This document shows positions 1-6,883 of a DNA stretch of 29,046 bases, one piece after another; the first letter of the stretch is position 1; every line of letters begins with the position of its first letter. The DNA is from Deltaproteobacteria bacterium (GTDB taxonomy: Bacteria; UBA10199; DSSB01), in contig JAGRNM010000001.1 of assembly GCA_020440745.1 (NCBI GenBank), positions 1 through 29,046 on the forward strand, read 5' to 3'. The notes beneath the pieces were generated by a model, which saw only the letters and a list, made by a program, of their open reading frames with translations, did not search any database and had not been told where the DNA came from. Made by a program: the position numbers and the translations under genes.

Positions 1-147
1 GAACAAGAAAAAACTTATGAAGGCTTATTCAGCTTTGATCGCACTAAGTTTGCGATGATCTATAACTCTGGCAACTTCTTTAAAGACTTAGGAGATAAGG
101 TGATTAAGGACGAAGTTAAATTAAACTTTAAGGTAGTTGTGGAATAA
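1..147 (+). CDS. YceI-like protein, C-terminal fragment
   Basis: The window opens inside a reading frame that stays open for 48 codons and stops with TAA at 145-147. The tail reads FDRTKFAMIYNSGNFF followed by KDLGDKVIKDEVKLNF. This matches the last beta strands of YceI-family proteins, which are periplasmic lipocalin-like barrels thought to bind isoprenoid or other lipids. In that family the Asp-Arg-x-x-Phe-x-Met/Ile-x-Tyr strand and the Gly-Asp-Lys-Val turn are typical. The N-terminal part, including any signal peptide, lies outside the window. The next gene is convergent, 36 bp away across an AT-rich gap. Family assignment rests on a short fragment, so it is likely but not certain. Confidence 0.7.
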   Translation, partial: EQEKTYEGLFSFDRTKFAMIYNSGNFFKDLGDKVIKDEVKLNFKVVVE

Positions 148-183
148 TTTTTTTCTTTAAAAAATAATTTTTTATTTTCAGCA

Positions 184-876
184 TTATTTAAAAAAAGTAT
201 CAGACAAAAAGTCTTCTAACATCTTAACAGTGGATTTTCTAAACTTAGCCATCATGGGAAGTTTGGCAAGTTTAAGCAGGCGCATCATGATTTCTAGACT
301 TTCTTCTAACAAACGATGGCTTCGTTCTTGATTGTCTGATTGGTCATGGATCCAAAAAAATAACATGCCAAGGTGATAAAACCAAAGTAGTTGAGGAAGG
401 TAGGTTTTAAGGTCCTTAGGTAAAGGGGTTTTAGTGTCTTCTATAATAGAGCGGCAAATTTCTAAACTACGAGACCTAATGGCTTCGGTATGAGGACTAA
501 AAGGAGAAAGGGGATGTTGAGGGTCCGAGCCTATGCGGGCTAGGGCGCCTACTAGGTTGCGGTAAGGTTTTTTGTTTTCAAACTCGGCTAACACGAGAGC
601 TTTGATCCTGGTTTTAAGGTCTTGCTTTTCTTTAAGGGTGCTTTGGACTTTTATAAAAATCTCTTTTTGAGTTTGGGCATAAAATTCCATCACAATAGCA
701 TCTTTGGATTTAAAATAATAATAGGTAGCTCCCAAAGCTACATTTGCTTGTTTAGAAATCTCTCGCATCGAGCTTTGTTCAAAGCCTTTTTTACAAAAAA
801 GTTTAAGCGCGGTCTGGTAGATGCGTTCTTGCGTGGCACTGGCTTTGGGAGTTTTTTTGTTTTCAGTAAAAGACAT
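184..876 (-). CDS. TetR/AcrR-family transcriptional regulator
   Basis: A 230-residue protein with a classical TetR N-terminal DNA-binding domain at about residues 15-62. The helix-turn-helix is visible in REISKQANVALGATYYYF, followed by KSKDAI, which is the usual end of the domain. The C-terminal helical half (about 70-230) is the ligand-binding and dimerisation part and shows no feature that would name a ligand. The ATG at 874-876 is the only sensible start before the domain. An 18-bp inverted repeat sits 15 bp upstream and a TTGACA lies on the minus strand at 935-940, so autoregulation is likely. It is divergent from the microprotein/membrane-protein pair at 1029-1715, which together with the desaturase beyond are the nearest candidate targets. 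The target assignment is inference. Confidence 0.93.
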   Translation of the reverse strand: MSFTENKKTPKASATQERIYQTALKLFCKKGFEQSSMREISKQANVALGATYYYFKSKDAIVMEFYAQTQKEIFIKVQSTLKEKQDLKTRIKALVLAEFENKKPYRNLVGALARIGSDPQHPLSPFSPHTEAIRSRSLEICRSIIEDTKTPLPKDLKTYLPQLLWFYHLGMLFFWIHDQSDNQERSHRLLEESLEIMMRLLKLAKLPMMAKFRKSTVKMLEDFLSDTFFK

Positions 877-891
877 GTCTTTATTCCTGAC

Positions 892-909
892 TATAGTTAA
901 TGGACTATA
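892..909. promoter_or_regulatory. Candidate TetR operator (inverted repeat)
   Basis: The sequence is TATAGT, a 6-nt spacer (TAATGG), then ACTATA, an exact inverted repeat of 6-bp arms. It lies directly upstream of the TetR gene and downstream of a minus-strand TTGACA (935-940). TetR-family repressors usually bind palindromes in their own promoter region, so this is the best operator candidate here. Confidence 0.5.
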
Positions 910-1028
910 ACTTAAAGAGTTGGCCGTGGCTTCTTGTCAATTAGTTTTTTGAACGCTTTCAAAATATTTTAGAACTAGTTTTAAAAATGGACTCATTAAT
1001 TATCTTTGAGTTAAGGTGCTGACTAATA

Positions 1029-1109
1029 ATGAATTCTCTTATTTTATTTTTAGCTTTTTTCTTTATAGTCTTTTTTATCTTGGTTCAGCATTTTGTTAAG
1101 AAAGATTAA
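1029..1109 (+). CDS. 26-residue single-pass membrane microprotein
   Basis: A short frame, ATG to TAA, encodes 26 residues. It starts MNSLILFLAFFFIVFF, continues with ILVQHF and ends in VKKD. It is therefore one long hydrophobic helix with a short basic tail, predicted to be membrane-embedded with the tail on the cytoplasmic side. A purine-rich stretch with AAGG lies about 11 nt upstream and may be a weak ribosome binding site. The TAA is only 3 nt before the ATG of the next membrane protein (1113), which suggests co-transcription and translational coupling. No family is recognised. It could instead be a leader peptide whose translation opens the next gene. It is a low-complexity sequence in T-rich DNA, so a chance frame cannot be excluded. 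Confidence 0.5.
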   Translation: MNSLILFLAFFFIVFFILVQHFVKKD

Positions 1110-1112
1110 TCC

Positions 1113-1715
1113 ATGATTATTGGTCATTATGCTGCGGCTTTGATTCCTCATAGTTATTTTAAAAAAGTGCCTTTGTGGTATTTTTTGGTGGTGGCTAATT
1201 TGCCTGACTTTTTGTGGATGACTTTAGCCCTTTTAGGAATCGAGGAGACTAAGCCTCAGCATTTTTGGCAGGCCAGTTTTGATCGTATCCAAGTGCAAAT
1301 GCTTTACAGTCATGATTTGTTGCCAGGCTTGTTTTTGGCTTTGGTGGTGGCTTTGTTGACTTTTCTTTTTTTTAAGCGCGGGATTATTGCCTTGGTCTCG
1401 GCAGCTTTGATTCTTTTGCATCATGTGGCGGATTGGGTTTCGGGTTTTCCCCATTATTGGATGGGACCTGGTTCTTTAGAGCTTGGTTGGGGTCTTTATT
1501 ATCGAGAACCTTATTTGGCTTTGGTTTTAGAAGCGCTTTTTGCAAGTGCTTTAGTTTTTCTTTATCTCAAATTAGAAGCCCGTCATGGCAGGCCTAAGAG
1601 TAGGGCTTATCAGCTTAAGCTTTATCTTTTATTTATTTTGGGTTCTTTAATGTGGTTGCCCACCGCCAGATATTCTATGTCAGAGCTTTATCAATTTTTT
1701 GTTTCTCACACTTAA
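1113..1715 (+). CDS. Multi-pass membrane protein, metal-dependent hydrolase-like (YdjM/DUF457-type)
   Basis: A 200-residue protein beginning MIIGHYAAALIPHSYFKK, with about five hydrophobic segments. The polar residues that punctuate them are those typical of small membrane proteins annotated as 'membrane-bound metal-dependent hydrolase': an N-terminal GHY, Asp in NLPDFLW (about residue 32), the YSHDLLPG loop (about 65-72) and LLHHVADW (about 101-108) ahead of a predicted loop rich in Trp, Pro and Gly. The histidines and aspartates are the presumed metal ligands. No biochemical activity is established for this family, so the hydrolase label is nominal. It begins 3 nt after the 26-residue microprotein and ends 5 bp from the convergent desaturase gene. 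The residue pattern and length fit the family well. Confidence 0.7.
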   Translation: MIIGHYAAALIPHSYFKKVPLWYFLVVANLPDFLWMTLALLGIEETKPQHFWQASFDRIQVQMLYSHDLLPGLFLALVVALLTFLFFKRGIIALVSAALILLHHVADWVSGFPHYWMGPGSLELGWGLYYREPYLALVLEALFASALVFLYLKLEARHGRPKSRAYQLKLYLLFILGSLMWLPTARYSMSELYQFFVSHT

Positions 1716-1720
1716 TCAAC

Positions 1721-2638
1721 TTAAACAGCGCTTACCTGCTTCATTACCTGAATGTAACCTTTGGGGATTTCTACTTCTTGATAATGTCCCTGTTTCTTTA
1801 AATACTTGTGCAAAGCTGGCAGTCGGTAAGGGGGTACGCTTGGATAGAGGTGGTGTTCTAGATGATAGTGGACATTGTTGGGAGCAACCGTGAGTTTTTC
1901 CCACCAGCTGGCTAGGGTCGTACGAGTATTTTCTAAAGGGTTGTTAGAAGTTAATTGGGGCACGCCAGCGTGTTCTGCCACTTGTCTAATACGGGCAAAG
2001 AACATGTAAGAAGTCAAATAAGCTAGCCACCAAAGTAGATAAAGCCAAGGATGGCCGCTTAGCCATAGGATGGCAAATAAAAGGACTTGGGCTAAAAGGG
2101 GACCGCTTAGATTTTTAATCAAGGAAGTTTTTTTCTCTTCTTCTTTTCCTAAGCTAAATAAATCCCGTCCTTGTTTAAAAGTACCAGCCAAAATTTTGAC
2201 GCCTGTTTGTCCAGTAAGGTCGCGGACAAACTTTCGTCTTAAGCTAGACTTGGTGACGGGATAGGCTTGGTAATTGGGCAAATCAGGATCGTCGGGTTGG
2301 CCTACGATGCGGTGATGCTTGGCGTGGATTTTTTTATAAGTGTCTAGATCGGCTAAGATGGGATAGGCCGCTAACCATTTACCAAAAAATTGATTGAGTT
2401 TAGGACTTTTAAACAAAGCCCCATGACCACAGTCGTGCATAGTCACGCCTAGAGCAAGCTGCCGTCCACCAATGAGGATCCAGGCTATGATAATGCTTAA
2501 GGGATGGAGCCAAAGAGCCACTAGGGCAAAGCTAGCGGCAATAATGCCCCAGTTAATTAAAAAAGTGAGTAAAGCTCTGGCATTGCTTTTTTCTAAAAAG
2601 GGGCGGAGTTCTTCTTTGTTAAGTTGAATAGGAACCAT
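1721..2638 (-). CDS. Fatty acid desaturase family protein
   Basis: A 305-residue membrane di-iron enzyme. All three histidine boxes are present: HDCGH at 68-72, HAKHH at 105-109 and HYHLEHH at 257-263. An extra histidine sits in RQVAEHAG near 223, as is common in this superfamily. Hydrophobic segments at about 26-63 and 182-214 fit the usual four-helix topology. Enzymes of this type use O2 and electrons from ferredoxin or cytochrome b5 to introduce a double bond or hydroxyl into a membrane lipid acyl chain or a related substrate; the regiospecificity cannot be read from sequence. The ATG is preceded by AAGG at a suitable distance. It stands alone, convergent with the membrane protein at 1113 and divergent from ilvD. 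A role in membrane fluidity is the obvious inference. Confidence 0.92.
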   Translation of the reverse strand: MVPIQLNKEELRPFLEKSNARALLTFLINWGIIAASFALVALWLHPLSIIIAWILIGGRQLALGVTMHDCGHGALFKSPKLNQFFGKWLAAYPILADLDTYKKIHAKHHRIVGQPDDPDLPNYQAYPVTKSSLRRKFVRDLTGQTGVKILAGTFKQGRDLFSLGKEEEKKTSLIKNLSGPLLAQVLLFAILWLSGHPWLYLLWWLAYLTSYMFFARIRQVAEHAGVPQLTSNNPLENTRTTLASWWEKLTVAPNNVHYHLEHHLYPSVPPYRLPALHKYLKKQGHYQEVEIPKGYIQVMKQVSAV

Positions 2639-2766
2639 AATTTTACCTTCTCTTTTTAATTTAATGAGGATGGGATTTTTTCACAAGACAAAATCTTTTC
2701 TTGGTTGGCTTTTATGGGTCTAATTGTTAGGGATTTTTTGTGTTTTTTAATTATTAAGGAGATTTT

Positions 2767-4449
2767 ATGTCCGCTATTCTTAATCGTTATTCTCGTCGTA
2801 TTACCCAAGATCCCGATCAGCCAGCCAGCCAGGCCATGCTTTATGGGACAGGTCTGACTAAGGAAGATTTAGAAAAAGCCCAAGTGGGGATCGCCTCTAG
2901 TGGCTATGAGGGCAATACCTGCAATATGCATCTTAATGCTTTGGCGGCCTTGGTTAAGCAAAGCTGCCAAGAAGCTGGTTTGGTGGGTTTGGTTTTTAAT
3001 ACCATTGGGGTCAGTGATGGTATCTCTATGGGAACAGAGGGCATGAATTATTCTCTTCAATCGAGAGAAATCATTGCCGATAGTATCGAGACGGTGATGA
3101 GTGCCCAATGGTATGACGCTAATATTTCTATTATGGGCTGTGATAAGAATATGCCTGGGTCCTTGATCGCTATGGGCAGGCTTAACCGTCCTAGTATCAT
3201 GGTTTATGGAGGAACCATTAAGCCCGGTCATTTTAAGGATCAAAAGTTAGACATTGTCTCTGCCTTTGAAGGTTTGGGTGCTTGTGTGGCGGGTAAGATC
3301 ACGCAGGGTGACTTAGAAGGTATTTTAAAAAACGCCTGTCCCGGTGCAGGTGCTTGTGGCGGCATGTACACGGCCAATACTATGGCCAGTGCTATTGAGA
3401 CCTTAGGCATGAGCTTGCCTTATAGTTCTTCTTACCCCGCGGTGAGTGAGGAAAAAAAACAAGAATGTTTAAAAAAAGTAGGCCCAGCCATCCGTCATCT
3501 TTTGGAAAAAAATATAAAACCCAGAGACATTATGACGAGGGCGGCCTTTGAAAATGCCATGGTGGTGGTCATGGCCTTGGGGGGTTCTACTAATGCGGTT
3601 TTACACCTTATTGCTATGGCCAAAAGTGTGGATGTCCCCTTGACGATTGATGATTTTCAAAAAGTCAGTGACAGGGTGCCTTTTATAGCGGATCTCAAAC
3701 CCTCGGGCCAATATGTGATGGAGGATCTTTTTAAAGTGGGTGGGGTACCAGCGGTGCAAAAGTTATTATTAAAGGAAGGTCTTTTAGAGGGTTCTTGTCT
3801 TACCTGTACGGGCAAGACCTTGGAAGAAAACTTAAGCGACTTGCCAGGCTTGAACCAAGGGCAAGAGGTCATCAAGCCTCTTAGTCATCCTATCAAAAAA
3901 ACCGGTCACTTACAGATCCTTTATGGCAATGTGGCTCAGGGAGGTTCGGTGGCCAAGATTACGGGTAAGGAAGGAACCAAATTTACCGGTAAGGCTAGGG
4001 TCTTTGATGCAGAAGAAGAGGCGATTGAGGCCCTTAAAGCCAAAAAAATTCAAAAAGGTGATGTCCTAGTCATCCGTTACGAAGGTCCCAAGGGAGGACC
4101 TGGTATGAGTGAAATGCTTAAAGTAACGGCAGTAGTGATGGGTGAGGGCCTCGGTAAAGAGGTGGCTTTAATCACCGATGGTCGTTTTTCGGGGGGGACC
4201 CACGGCTTTGTGGTGGGTCATATTGTGCCAGAGGCCCAAGAAGGCGGTGTGATTGCTGTCATTGAAGAAGGGGACTCTTTGACCATTGACGCCGAAAAAC
4301 GGGAGATTAATCTCCATGTGGAAGAGTCTATCTTGGCGGAAAGATTAAGGAAATGGACGCCTCCTCCTTATAAGGCTACTCAAGGGACTCTTCGTAAGTT
4401 TATTAAGTGTGTCTCCAATGCCTCCGAAGGCTGTGTGACCGATCTTTAA
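2767..4449 (+). CDS. ilvD: Dihydroxy-acid dehydratase
   Basis: This enzyme dehydrates 2,3-dihydroxy-3-methylbutanoate and its methylpentanoate homologue to the 2-keto acids of valine and isoleucine synthesis. The protein has 560 residues, the normal length for the family. The three iron-sulfur-ligand cysteines are visible: Cys52 (GNTCNMH), Cys125 (MGCDKNMPG) and Cys197 (GACGGMYTANTM). Three such cysteines indicate the oxygen-tolerant [2Fe-2S] class. Lys127, next to Asp126, is the lysine expected to be carbamylated for Mg2+ binding. Near the C terminus DGRFSGGTHGFVVGH carries the catalytic serine. An AAGGAG ribosome binding site lies 7 nt before the ATG. No other branched-chain gene is adjacent, so it is a stand-alone copy. 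The enzyme is cytoplasmic. The assignment is secure. Confidence 0.97.
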   Translation: MSAILNRYSRRITQDPDQPASQAMLYGTGLTKEDLEKAQVGIASSGYEGNTCNMHLNALAALVKQSCQEAGLVGLVFNTIGVSDGISMGTEGMNYSLQSREIIADSIETVMSAQWYDANISIMGCDKNMPGSLIAMGRLNRPSIMVYGGTIKPGHFKDQKLDIVSAFEGLGACVAGKITQGDLEGILKNACPGAGACGGMYTANTMASAIETLGMSLPYSSSYPAVSEEKKQECLKKVGPAIRHLLEKNIKPRDIMTRAAFENAMVVVMALGGSTNAVLHLIAMAKSVDVPLTIDDFQKVSDRVPFIADLKPSGQYVMEDLFKVGGVPAVQKLLLKEGLLEGSCLTCTGKTLEENLSDLPGLNQGQEVIKPLSHPIKKTGHLQILYGNVAQGGSVAKITGKEGTKFTGKARVFDAEEEAIEALKAKKIQKGDVLVIRYEGPKGGPGMSEMLKVTAVVMGEGLGKEVALITDGRFSGGTHGFVVGHIVPEAQEGGVIAVIEEGDSLTIDAEKREINLHVEESILAERLRKWTPPPYKATQGTLRKFIKCVSNASEGCVTDL

Positions 4450-4467
4450 GCCTTTTGTAATAAAGAA

Positions 4468-4487
4468 TAGCAGAATAGAGTCTGCTA
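4468..4487 (+). other. Hairpin after ilvD
   Basis: TAGCAGA and TCTGCTA form a perfect 7-bp stem with a 6-nt loop just after the ilvD stop. It is followed by A residues rather than a T tract, so it is not a canonical intrinsic terminator for ilvD. It may protect or process the 3' end. Confidence 0.4.
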
Positions 4488-4493
4488 AAAAAA

Positions 4494-4539
4494 TGTCTTA
4501 TTTTGTCTTATATGTCGAAAAGTGTCTTAATTTTCGACA
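4494..4539. promoter_or_regulatory. Candidate regulator-binding cluster upstream of ncRNA promoter
   Basis: Three copies of TGTCTTA start at 4494, 4504 and 4523. An exact 9-bp inverted repeat, TGTCGAAAA-N9-TTTTCGACA, spans 4513-4539 and ends 6 bp before a TTGACA -35 box. The position and symmetry suggest a protein-binding site controlling the promoter at 4545. The regulator is unknown. Confidence 0.4.
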
Positions 4540-4544
4540 GTCCT

Positions 4545-4573
4545 TTGACAGGCTTAGTTTTTAAAGTTTAATA
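4545..4573 (+). promoter_or_regulatory. Sigma-70-type promoter of putative ncRNA
   Basis: TTGACA at 4545-4550 and TTAATA at 4568-4573 are separated by 17 bp. The -35 box is a consensus match and the -10 box is fair. Transcription would begin near 4580 and run into the non-coding region, not into a nearby gene. Confidence 0.5.
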
Positions 4574-4800
4574 CTTTGTTTTCTATAACTTATTAAAATT
4601 ATTAATTAATTTTTAAATTCGTCAAAAAAAATGACTTTTGGCACGCTTGGTGCACTGAATAAAAGACAGATCACGGGTAGGATAGAAAAAAAAGGCTCTT
4701 TCAAAACTTAAAACTCAAACAAGGCAATCAGGGCCTTTTCACTAAGGGACCGCAAGAGAAAGTTAAGCAAGCTTAGCTTTTCTCAAAAAAATCCAAGGTC

Positions 4801-4995
4801 AGGTAAGCGCGGGTAAGCAAACGGGTAAGTCACTGGGTAGGAAAACTAGGTAACCGGGTAAGCAAGCGGGTAAGTAAAATGGGTAGGAAAACTAGGTAAC
4901 CGGGTAAGCAAGCGGGTAAGTAAAATGGGTAGGAGAAGTAGGTAAGTTTACTGGGTAAGTCACTAGGTAGCTGGGTAAGCACTCAACTGGGTAAA
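4801..4995 (+). repeat. Array of 17 GGGTAAG-like heptamers with a 46-bp tandem duplication
   Basis: Heptamers of the form (G/A)GGTA(A/G)(G/C/A) start at 4801, 4811, 4823, 4835, 4848, 4856, 4868, 4881, 4894, 4902, 4914, 4927, 4940, 4953, 4965, 4973 and 4989. Spacing is mostly 12-13 bp, with occasional 8. Positions 4835-4880 and 4881-4926 are identical 46-bp copies of four units each, and the flanking units are diverged relatives of the same block. All units point the same way. The repeats are too short and too irregular for CRISPR. A related GGGTAGGAT lies apart at 4675. Confidence 0.9.
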
Positions 4996-5000
4996 GAAAA

Positions 5001-5036
5001 TGCGGGCATTTGGGCAGCCCGCAGAAATGGGCTGCC
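5001..5036 (+). other. Mutually exclusive stem-loops
   Basis: TGCGGGC (5001-5007) pairs perfectly with GCCCGCA (5017-5023). GGCAGCCC (5013-5020) pairs perfectly with GGGCTGCC (5029-5036). The two stems share bases 5017-5020, so only one can form at a time. This is an arrangement expected of an RNA that switches between two folds. Confidence 0.6.
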
Positions 5037-5087
5037 AAGGATTTTACGATAACTCCTCTTTTATCATATTCCCTTTGGGCACTCCTT

Positions 5088-5118
5088 AAGCGACCTTATT
5101 TACGGTCGCTTTTTTTTT
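5088..5118 (+). terminator. Intrinsic terminator of the putative ncRNA
   Basis: AAGCGACC (5088-5095) and GGTCGCTT (5104-5111) form a perfect 8-bp stem with an 8-nt loop, and the stem runs directly into a tract of T residues ending at 5118. This is a textbook rho-independent terminator on the plus strand. Confidence 0.88.
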
Positions 5119-5151
5119 AATAAAGCCTAAAAGTATCAGGTTTCCCTCAAA

Positions 5152-5187
5152 AGCTCTCTGTTCCTCAAGGATGGAGGGCTTTTTTTA
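5152..5187 (+). terminator. Second terminator-like hairpin
   Basis: AGCTCTCT pairs with GGAGGGCT (8 bp with two G-U pairs, 13-nt loop) and is followed by seven T residues. It lies 33 bp after the first terminator and may be a back-up. Confidence 0.6.
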
Positions 5188-5219
5188 TTGTCTCGCTTAA
5201 AAAAAATGTCTACAGGAAG

Positions 5220-5239
5220 AGCCCGAGTCGGGCTTGTTT
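5220..5239 (+). terminator. Weak third hairpin
   Basis: AGCCCG-AGT-CGGGCT is a compact GC-rich stem followed by TGTTT. The T tract is poor, so termination is uncertain. It is the third hairpin in a row ahead of the epimerase gene. Confidence 0.4.
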
Positions 5240-5316
5240 AAACATCTTGAGCTTATTTAAGACCATAATTACAGGTCCTTATTTGATTTTTTATTGTTTT
5301 TAATTTTGAGGTGGAC

Positions 5317-6225
5317 ATGAAGATTTTAGTGAGTGGTTCTAGTGGCTTAGTGGGATCTCATTTAGTTTCTCAATTAAAGGCTTCCGGTCATGAGATTGCT
5401 CGTTTGGTCCGTCATGCAGCGGATCGGGCGGTTGGCGAGATTTATTGGGAGCCCTCTCGGGGTTCTATTGATAAAGAGGCTTTGGAGGCTTTTGCTCCAG
5501 AGGCTGTCATTAATTTGGCGGGAGAAAATATTGCTTCTGGTCGTTGGACCGAGGCTAAGAAAAAAGAGATTCGGGATAGTCGAGTAGAAGGCACTAAGAT
5601 TTTGTCCAAGGCACTGGCTCATTTAAAGCTACGGCCTCAGGTTTTTATTAATGCTTCTGCTTTAGGTTATTATGGAGAACGAGGAGAAGAGTGGATGACC
5701 GAAACTTCAGAAGCTGGCCTTGGATTTTTACCAGAAGTCTGCCAAGCTTGGGAAGACGCCACTCAAGAAGCCAAGCAAGCCAAGATTCGTACTATTAATT
5801 TAAGGATTGGTATTGTCTTAAGCAAAGAAGGAGGAGCTTTAAAAAAAATGCTCACACCTTTTTGTCTGGGACTTGGTGGTGTGATGGGCAACGGTAGGCA
5901 GTTTATGAGTTGGATTGCCTTAGAGGATTTGATTCGTATCCTTCTGTTTGCTTTAGAAGAGAAGAAGCTAGAAGGCCCAGTCAATGCGGTCAGTCCCCAT
6001 CCGGTGACTAATAAGGTCTTTACCAAGACTTTGGGGAGAGTTCTTTTAAGGCCCACGATTTTTCCTATGCCTGCTTCTGTGGCTAGGATGATTTTTGGAG
6101 AAATGGCTGATGACTTGCTTTTGGCAAGTACTAGGGCCCGGCCAGAAAAATTAAAAGCGGTGGATTTTGAATTTAAGTATCCCCAATTAAAAGAAGCTCT
6201 TAAATCGATTTTGGGAAAAAAATAA
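5317..6225 (+). CDS. TIGR01777-family NAD(P)-dependent epimerase (YfcH-like)
   Basis: A 302-residue Rossmann-fold protein of the extended SDR superfamily. The N terminus MKILVSGSSGLVGSHL carries the GxxGxxG dinucleotide-binding motif. NLAGENIASGRWTEAKK, SALGYYGERG and FMSWIALEDL are the landmark motifs of the TIGR01777/YfcH group of cell-division-linked or sugar-epimerase-like proteins, whose substrate is unknown. The family length is about 300 residues, as here. I place the start at the ATG at 5317 because GAGGTGG immediately before it is a good ribosome binding site; the GTG six bases upstream lies inside that site. The gene follows three terminator-like hairpins, so it probably has its own promoter. 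The function beyond 'NAD(P)-dependent oxidoreductase or epimerase' cannot be stated. Confidence 0.92.
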   Translation: MKILVSGSSGLVGSHLVSQLKASGHEIARLVRHAADRAVGEIYWEPSRGSIDKEALEAFAPEAVINLAGENIASGRWTEAKKKEIRDSRVEGTKILSKALAHLKLRPQVFINASALGYYGERGEEWMTETSEAGLGFLPEVCQAWEDATQEAKQAKIRTINLRIGIVLSKEGGALKKMLTPFCLGLGGVMGNGRQFMSWIALEDLIRILLFALEEKKLEGPVNAVSPHPVTNKVFTKTLGRVLLRPTIFPMPASVARMIFGEMADDLLLASTRARPEKLKAVDFEFKYPQLKEALKSILGKK

Positions 6226-6301
6226 AAGTTTATTGATTAACTTTTATAGAATCAGACTCTAAAGCTTCAGTGTTTTTTTAATTTCTAATTTTAGGCGAAT
6301 C

Positions 6302-6871
6302 ATGTCCCAACCCATCGTCAACTTAGAGGCTATTATTCAGGATCCCTATGATTTAGCCGTTGCTACAGCTCGTACTTGTTATTCGGCTAAGGGGATTATC
6401 AGAGTTCCTCAAGTTAGATCCACAGAAACAGCTAGGGTGCTTAGGGATAAGATTAGCCACTCTACTAGACAGGCCGGCCATTTAACTACTAGGCAACATG
6501 CTCACTTTGTTTTTTCTTTGGATAAGGTAAGTCGTAATTTTTTATGGTCCTTTTTACACTCCCATCCTTTTTATAATAGCGAGCAAGTCTCCCAGCGTTA
6601 TGTTAAAGTTCAGGCGGGCAACTACACGGTTCCTCCCTTAAAAGAAAAAGCCAAGACTATCTATGAGGCTTGTATCCATCGCCAGATGGAAACCTATGAG
6701 ACACTCAATCAAGTCCTCTATCCCCACGCTCAAGCTGAGTATTTAAAAGTCTTTCCTATCAGGTCAAAGCATTTAGACACCTATGCTAAAGTGATTCGCA
6801 AAAAATGTTTTGAGGTTTCTCGTTATGTTTTGCCGGTAGCCACCCATGCTTATCTGTATCACACTATTTAG
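6302..6871 (+). CDS. thyX: ThyX-like protein, first part (ends at an in-frame TAG)
   Basis: This is the first 189 codons of a long FAD-dependent thymidylate synthase (ThyX)-like frame. ThyX makes dTMP from dUMP using methylene-tetrahydrofolate and reduced flavin. The segment HSHPFYNSEQVSQRYVK near residues 86-102 corresponds to the ThyX signature RHRxxSxNExSxRY, but the first Arg-His-Arg is not conserved. FEVSRYVLPVATHAYLYHTI at the end is the conserved helix before the dUMP-binding region. There the frame hits TAG (6869-6871), and the expected continuation (ALTLMRYFRLMDYFDT) follows in the same frame. The stop therefore cuts the domain in mid-fold. This may be a nonsense mutation, a sequencing error or recoding. 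Alone, this part is unlikely to be active. Confidence 0.8.
   Translation: MSQPIVNLEAIIQDPYDLAVATARTCYSAKGIIRVPQVRSTETARVLRDKISHSTRQAGHLTTRQHAHFVFSLDKVSRNFLWSFLHSHPFYNSEQVSQRYVKVQAGNYTVPPLKEKAKTIYEACIHRQMETYETLNQVLYPHAQAEYLKVFPIRSKHLDTYAKVIRKKCFEVSRYVLPVATHAYLYHTI
6869..6871 (+). other. In-frame TAG interrupting thyX
   Basis: TAG stands between ATT (Ile) and GCT (Ala) in an otherwise continuous 516-codon frame from 6302 to 7849. A serine (TCG) or leucine (TTG) codon is one base away. The genuine ends of this frame (7847-7849) and of hemL also use TAG, so TAG is not globally reassigned. Confidence 0.85.
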
Positions 6872-6883
6872 GCTTTAACTTTG

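Larger units (their letters stand above)
4580..5118 (+). ncRNA. Putative long structured non-coding RNA with GGGTAAG array
   Basis: This stretch between ilvD and the epimerase gene has no credible reading frame: TAA and TAG recur in every plus-strand frame because of the GGGTAAG units. It begins after a promoter-like TTGACA/TTAATA and ends at a strong intrinsic terminator (5088-5118). A long imperfect hairpin lies at 4756-4784, centred on a CAAG loop. Seventeen GGGTAAG-like heptamers fill 4801-4995. Two competing stems follow at 5001-5036. It does not show the signatures I know for tmRNA, RNase P RNA, SRP RNA or 6S RNA. The boundaries come from promoter and terminator only. It could also be the long leader of the epimerase mRNA if the terminator is read through. 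That it is an RNA at all is inference. Confidence 0.45.

Noticed and set aside
1699..1893. 64-codon plus-strand frame within the desaturase gene
   Set aside because: It lies antisense to the conserved third histidine-box region of the desaturase and has no independent support.
4730..4790. Fourth GEMM riboswitch in the ilvD-epimerase gap
   Set aside because: A GGCAATC and GGGACCGCAAGAG string looks superficially similar, but the GGCAAACC core, the GNRA-capped stem and the GGGTTACC closing segment are absent in the right order.
4801..4995. CRISPR array
   Set aside because: Repeat units are 7 bp, spacers are 1-9 bp and themselves repeated, and there are no cas genes. It is a degenerate tandem array.
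6869..6871. Pyrrolysine or selenocysteine insertion in ThyX
   Set aside because: UAG is not the Sec codon, ThyX is not a known Pyl protein and no pyl genes are visible. A simple nonsense change or sequence error explains it better, though read-through is left open.
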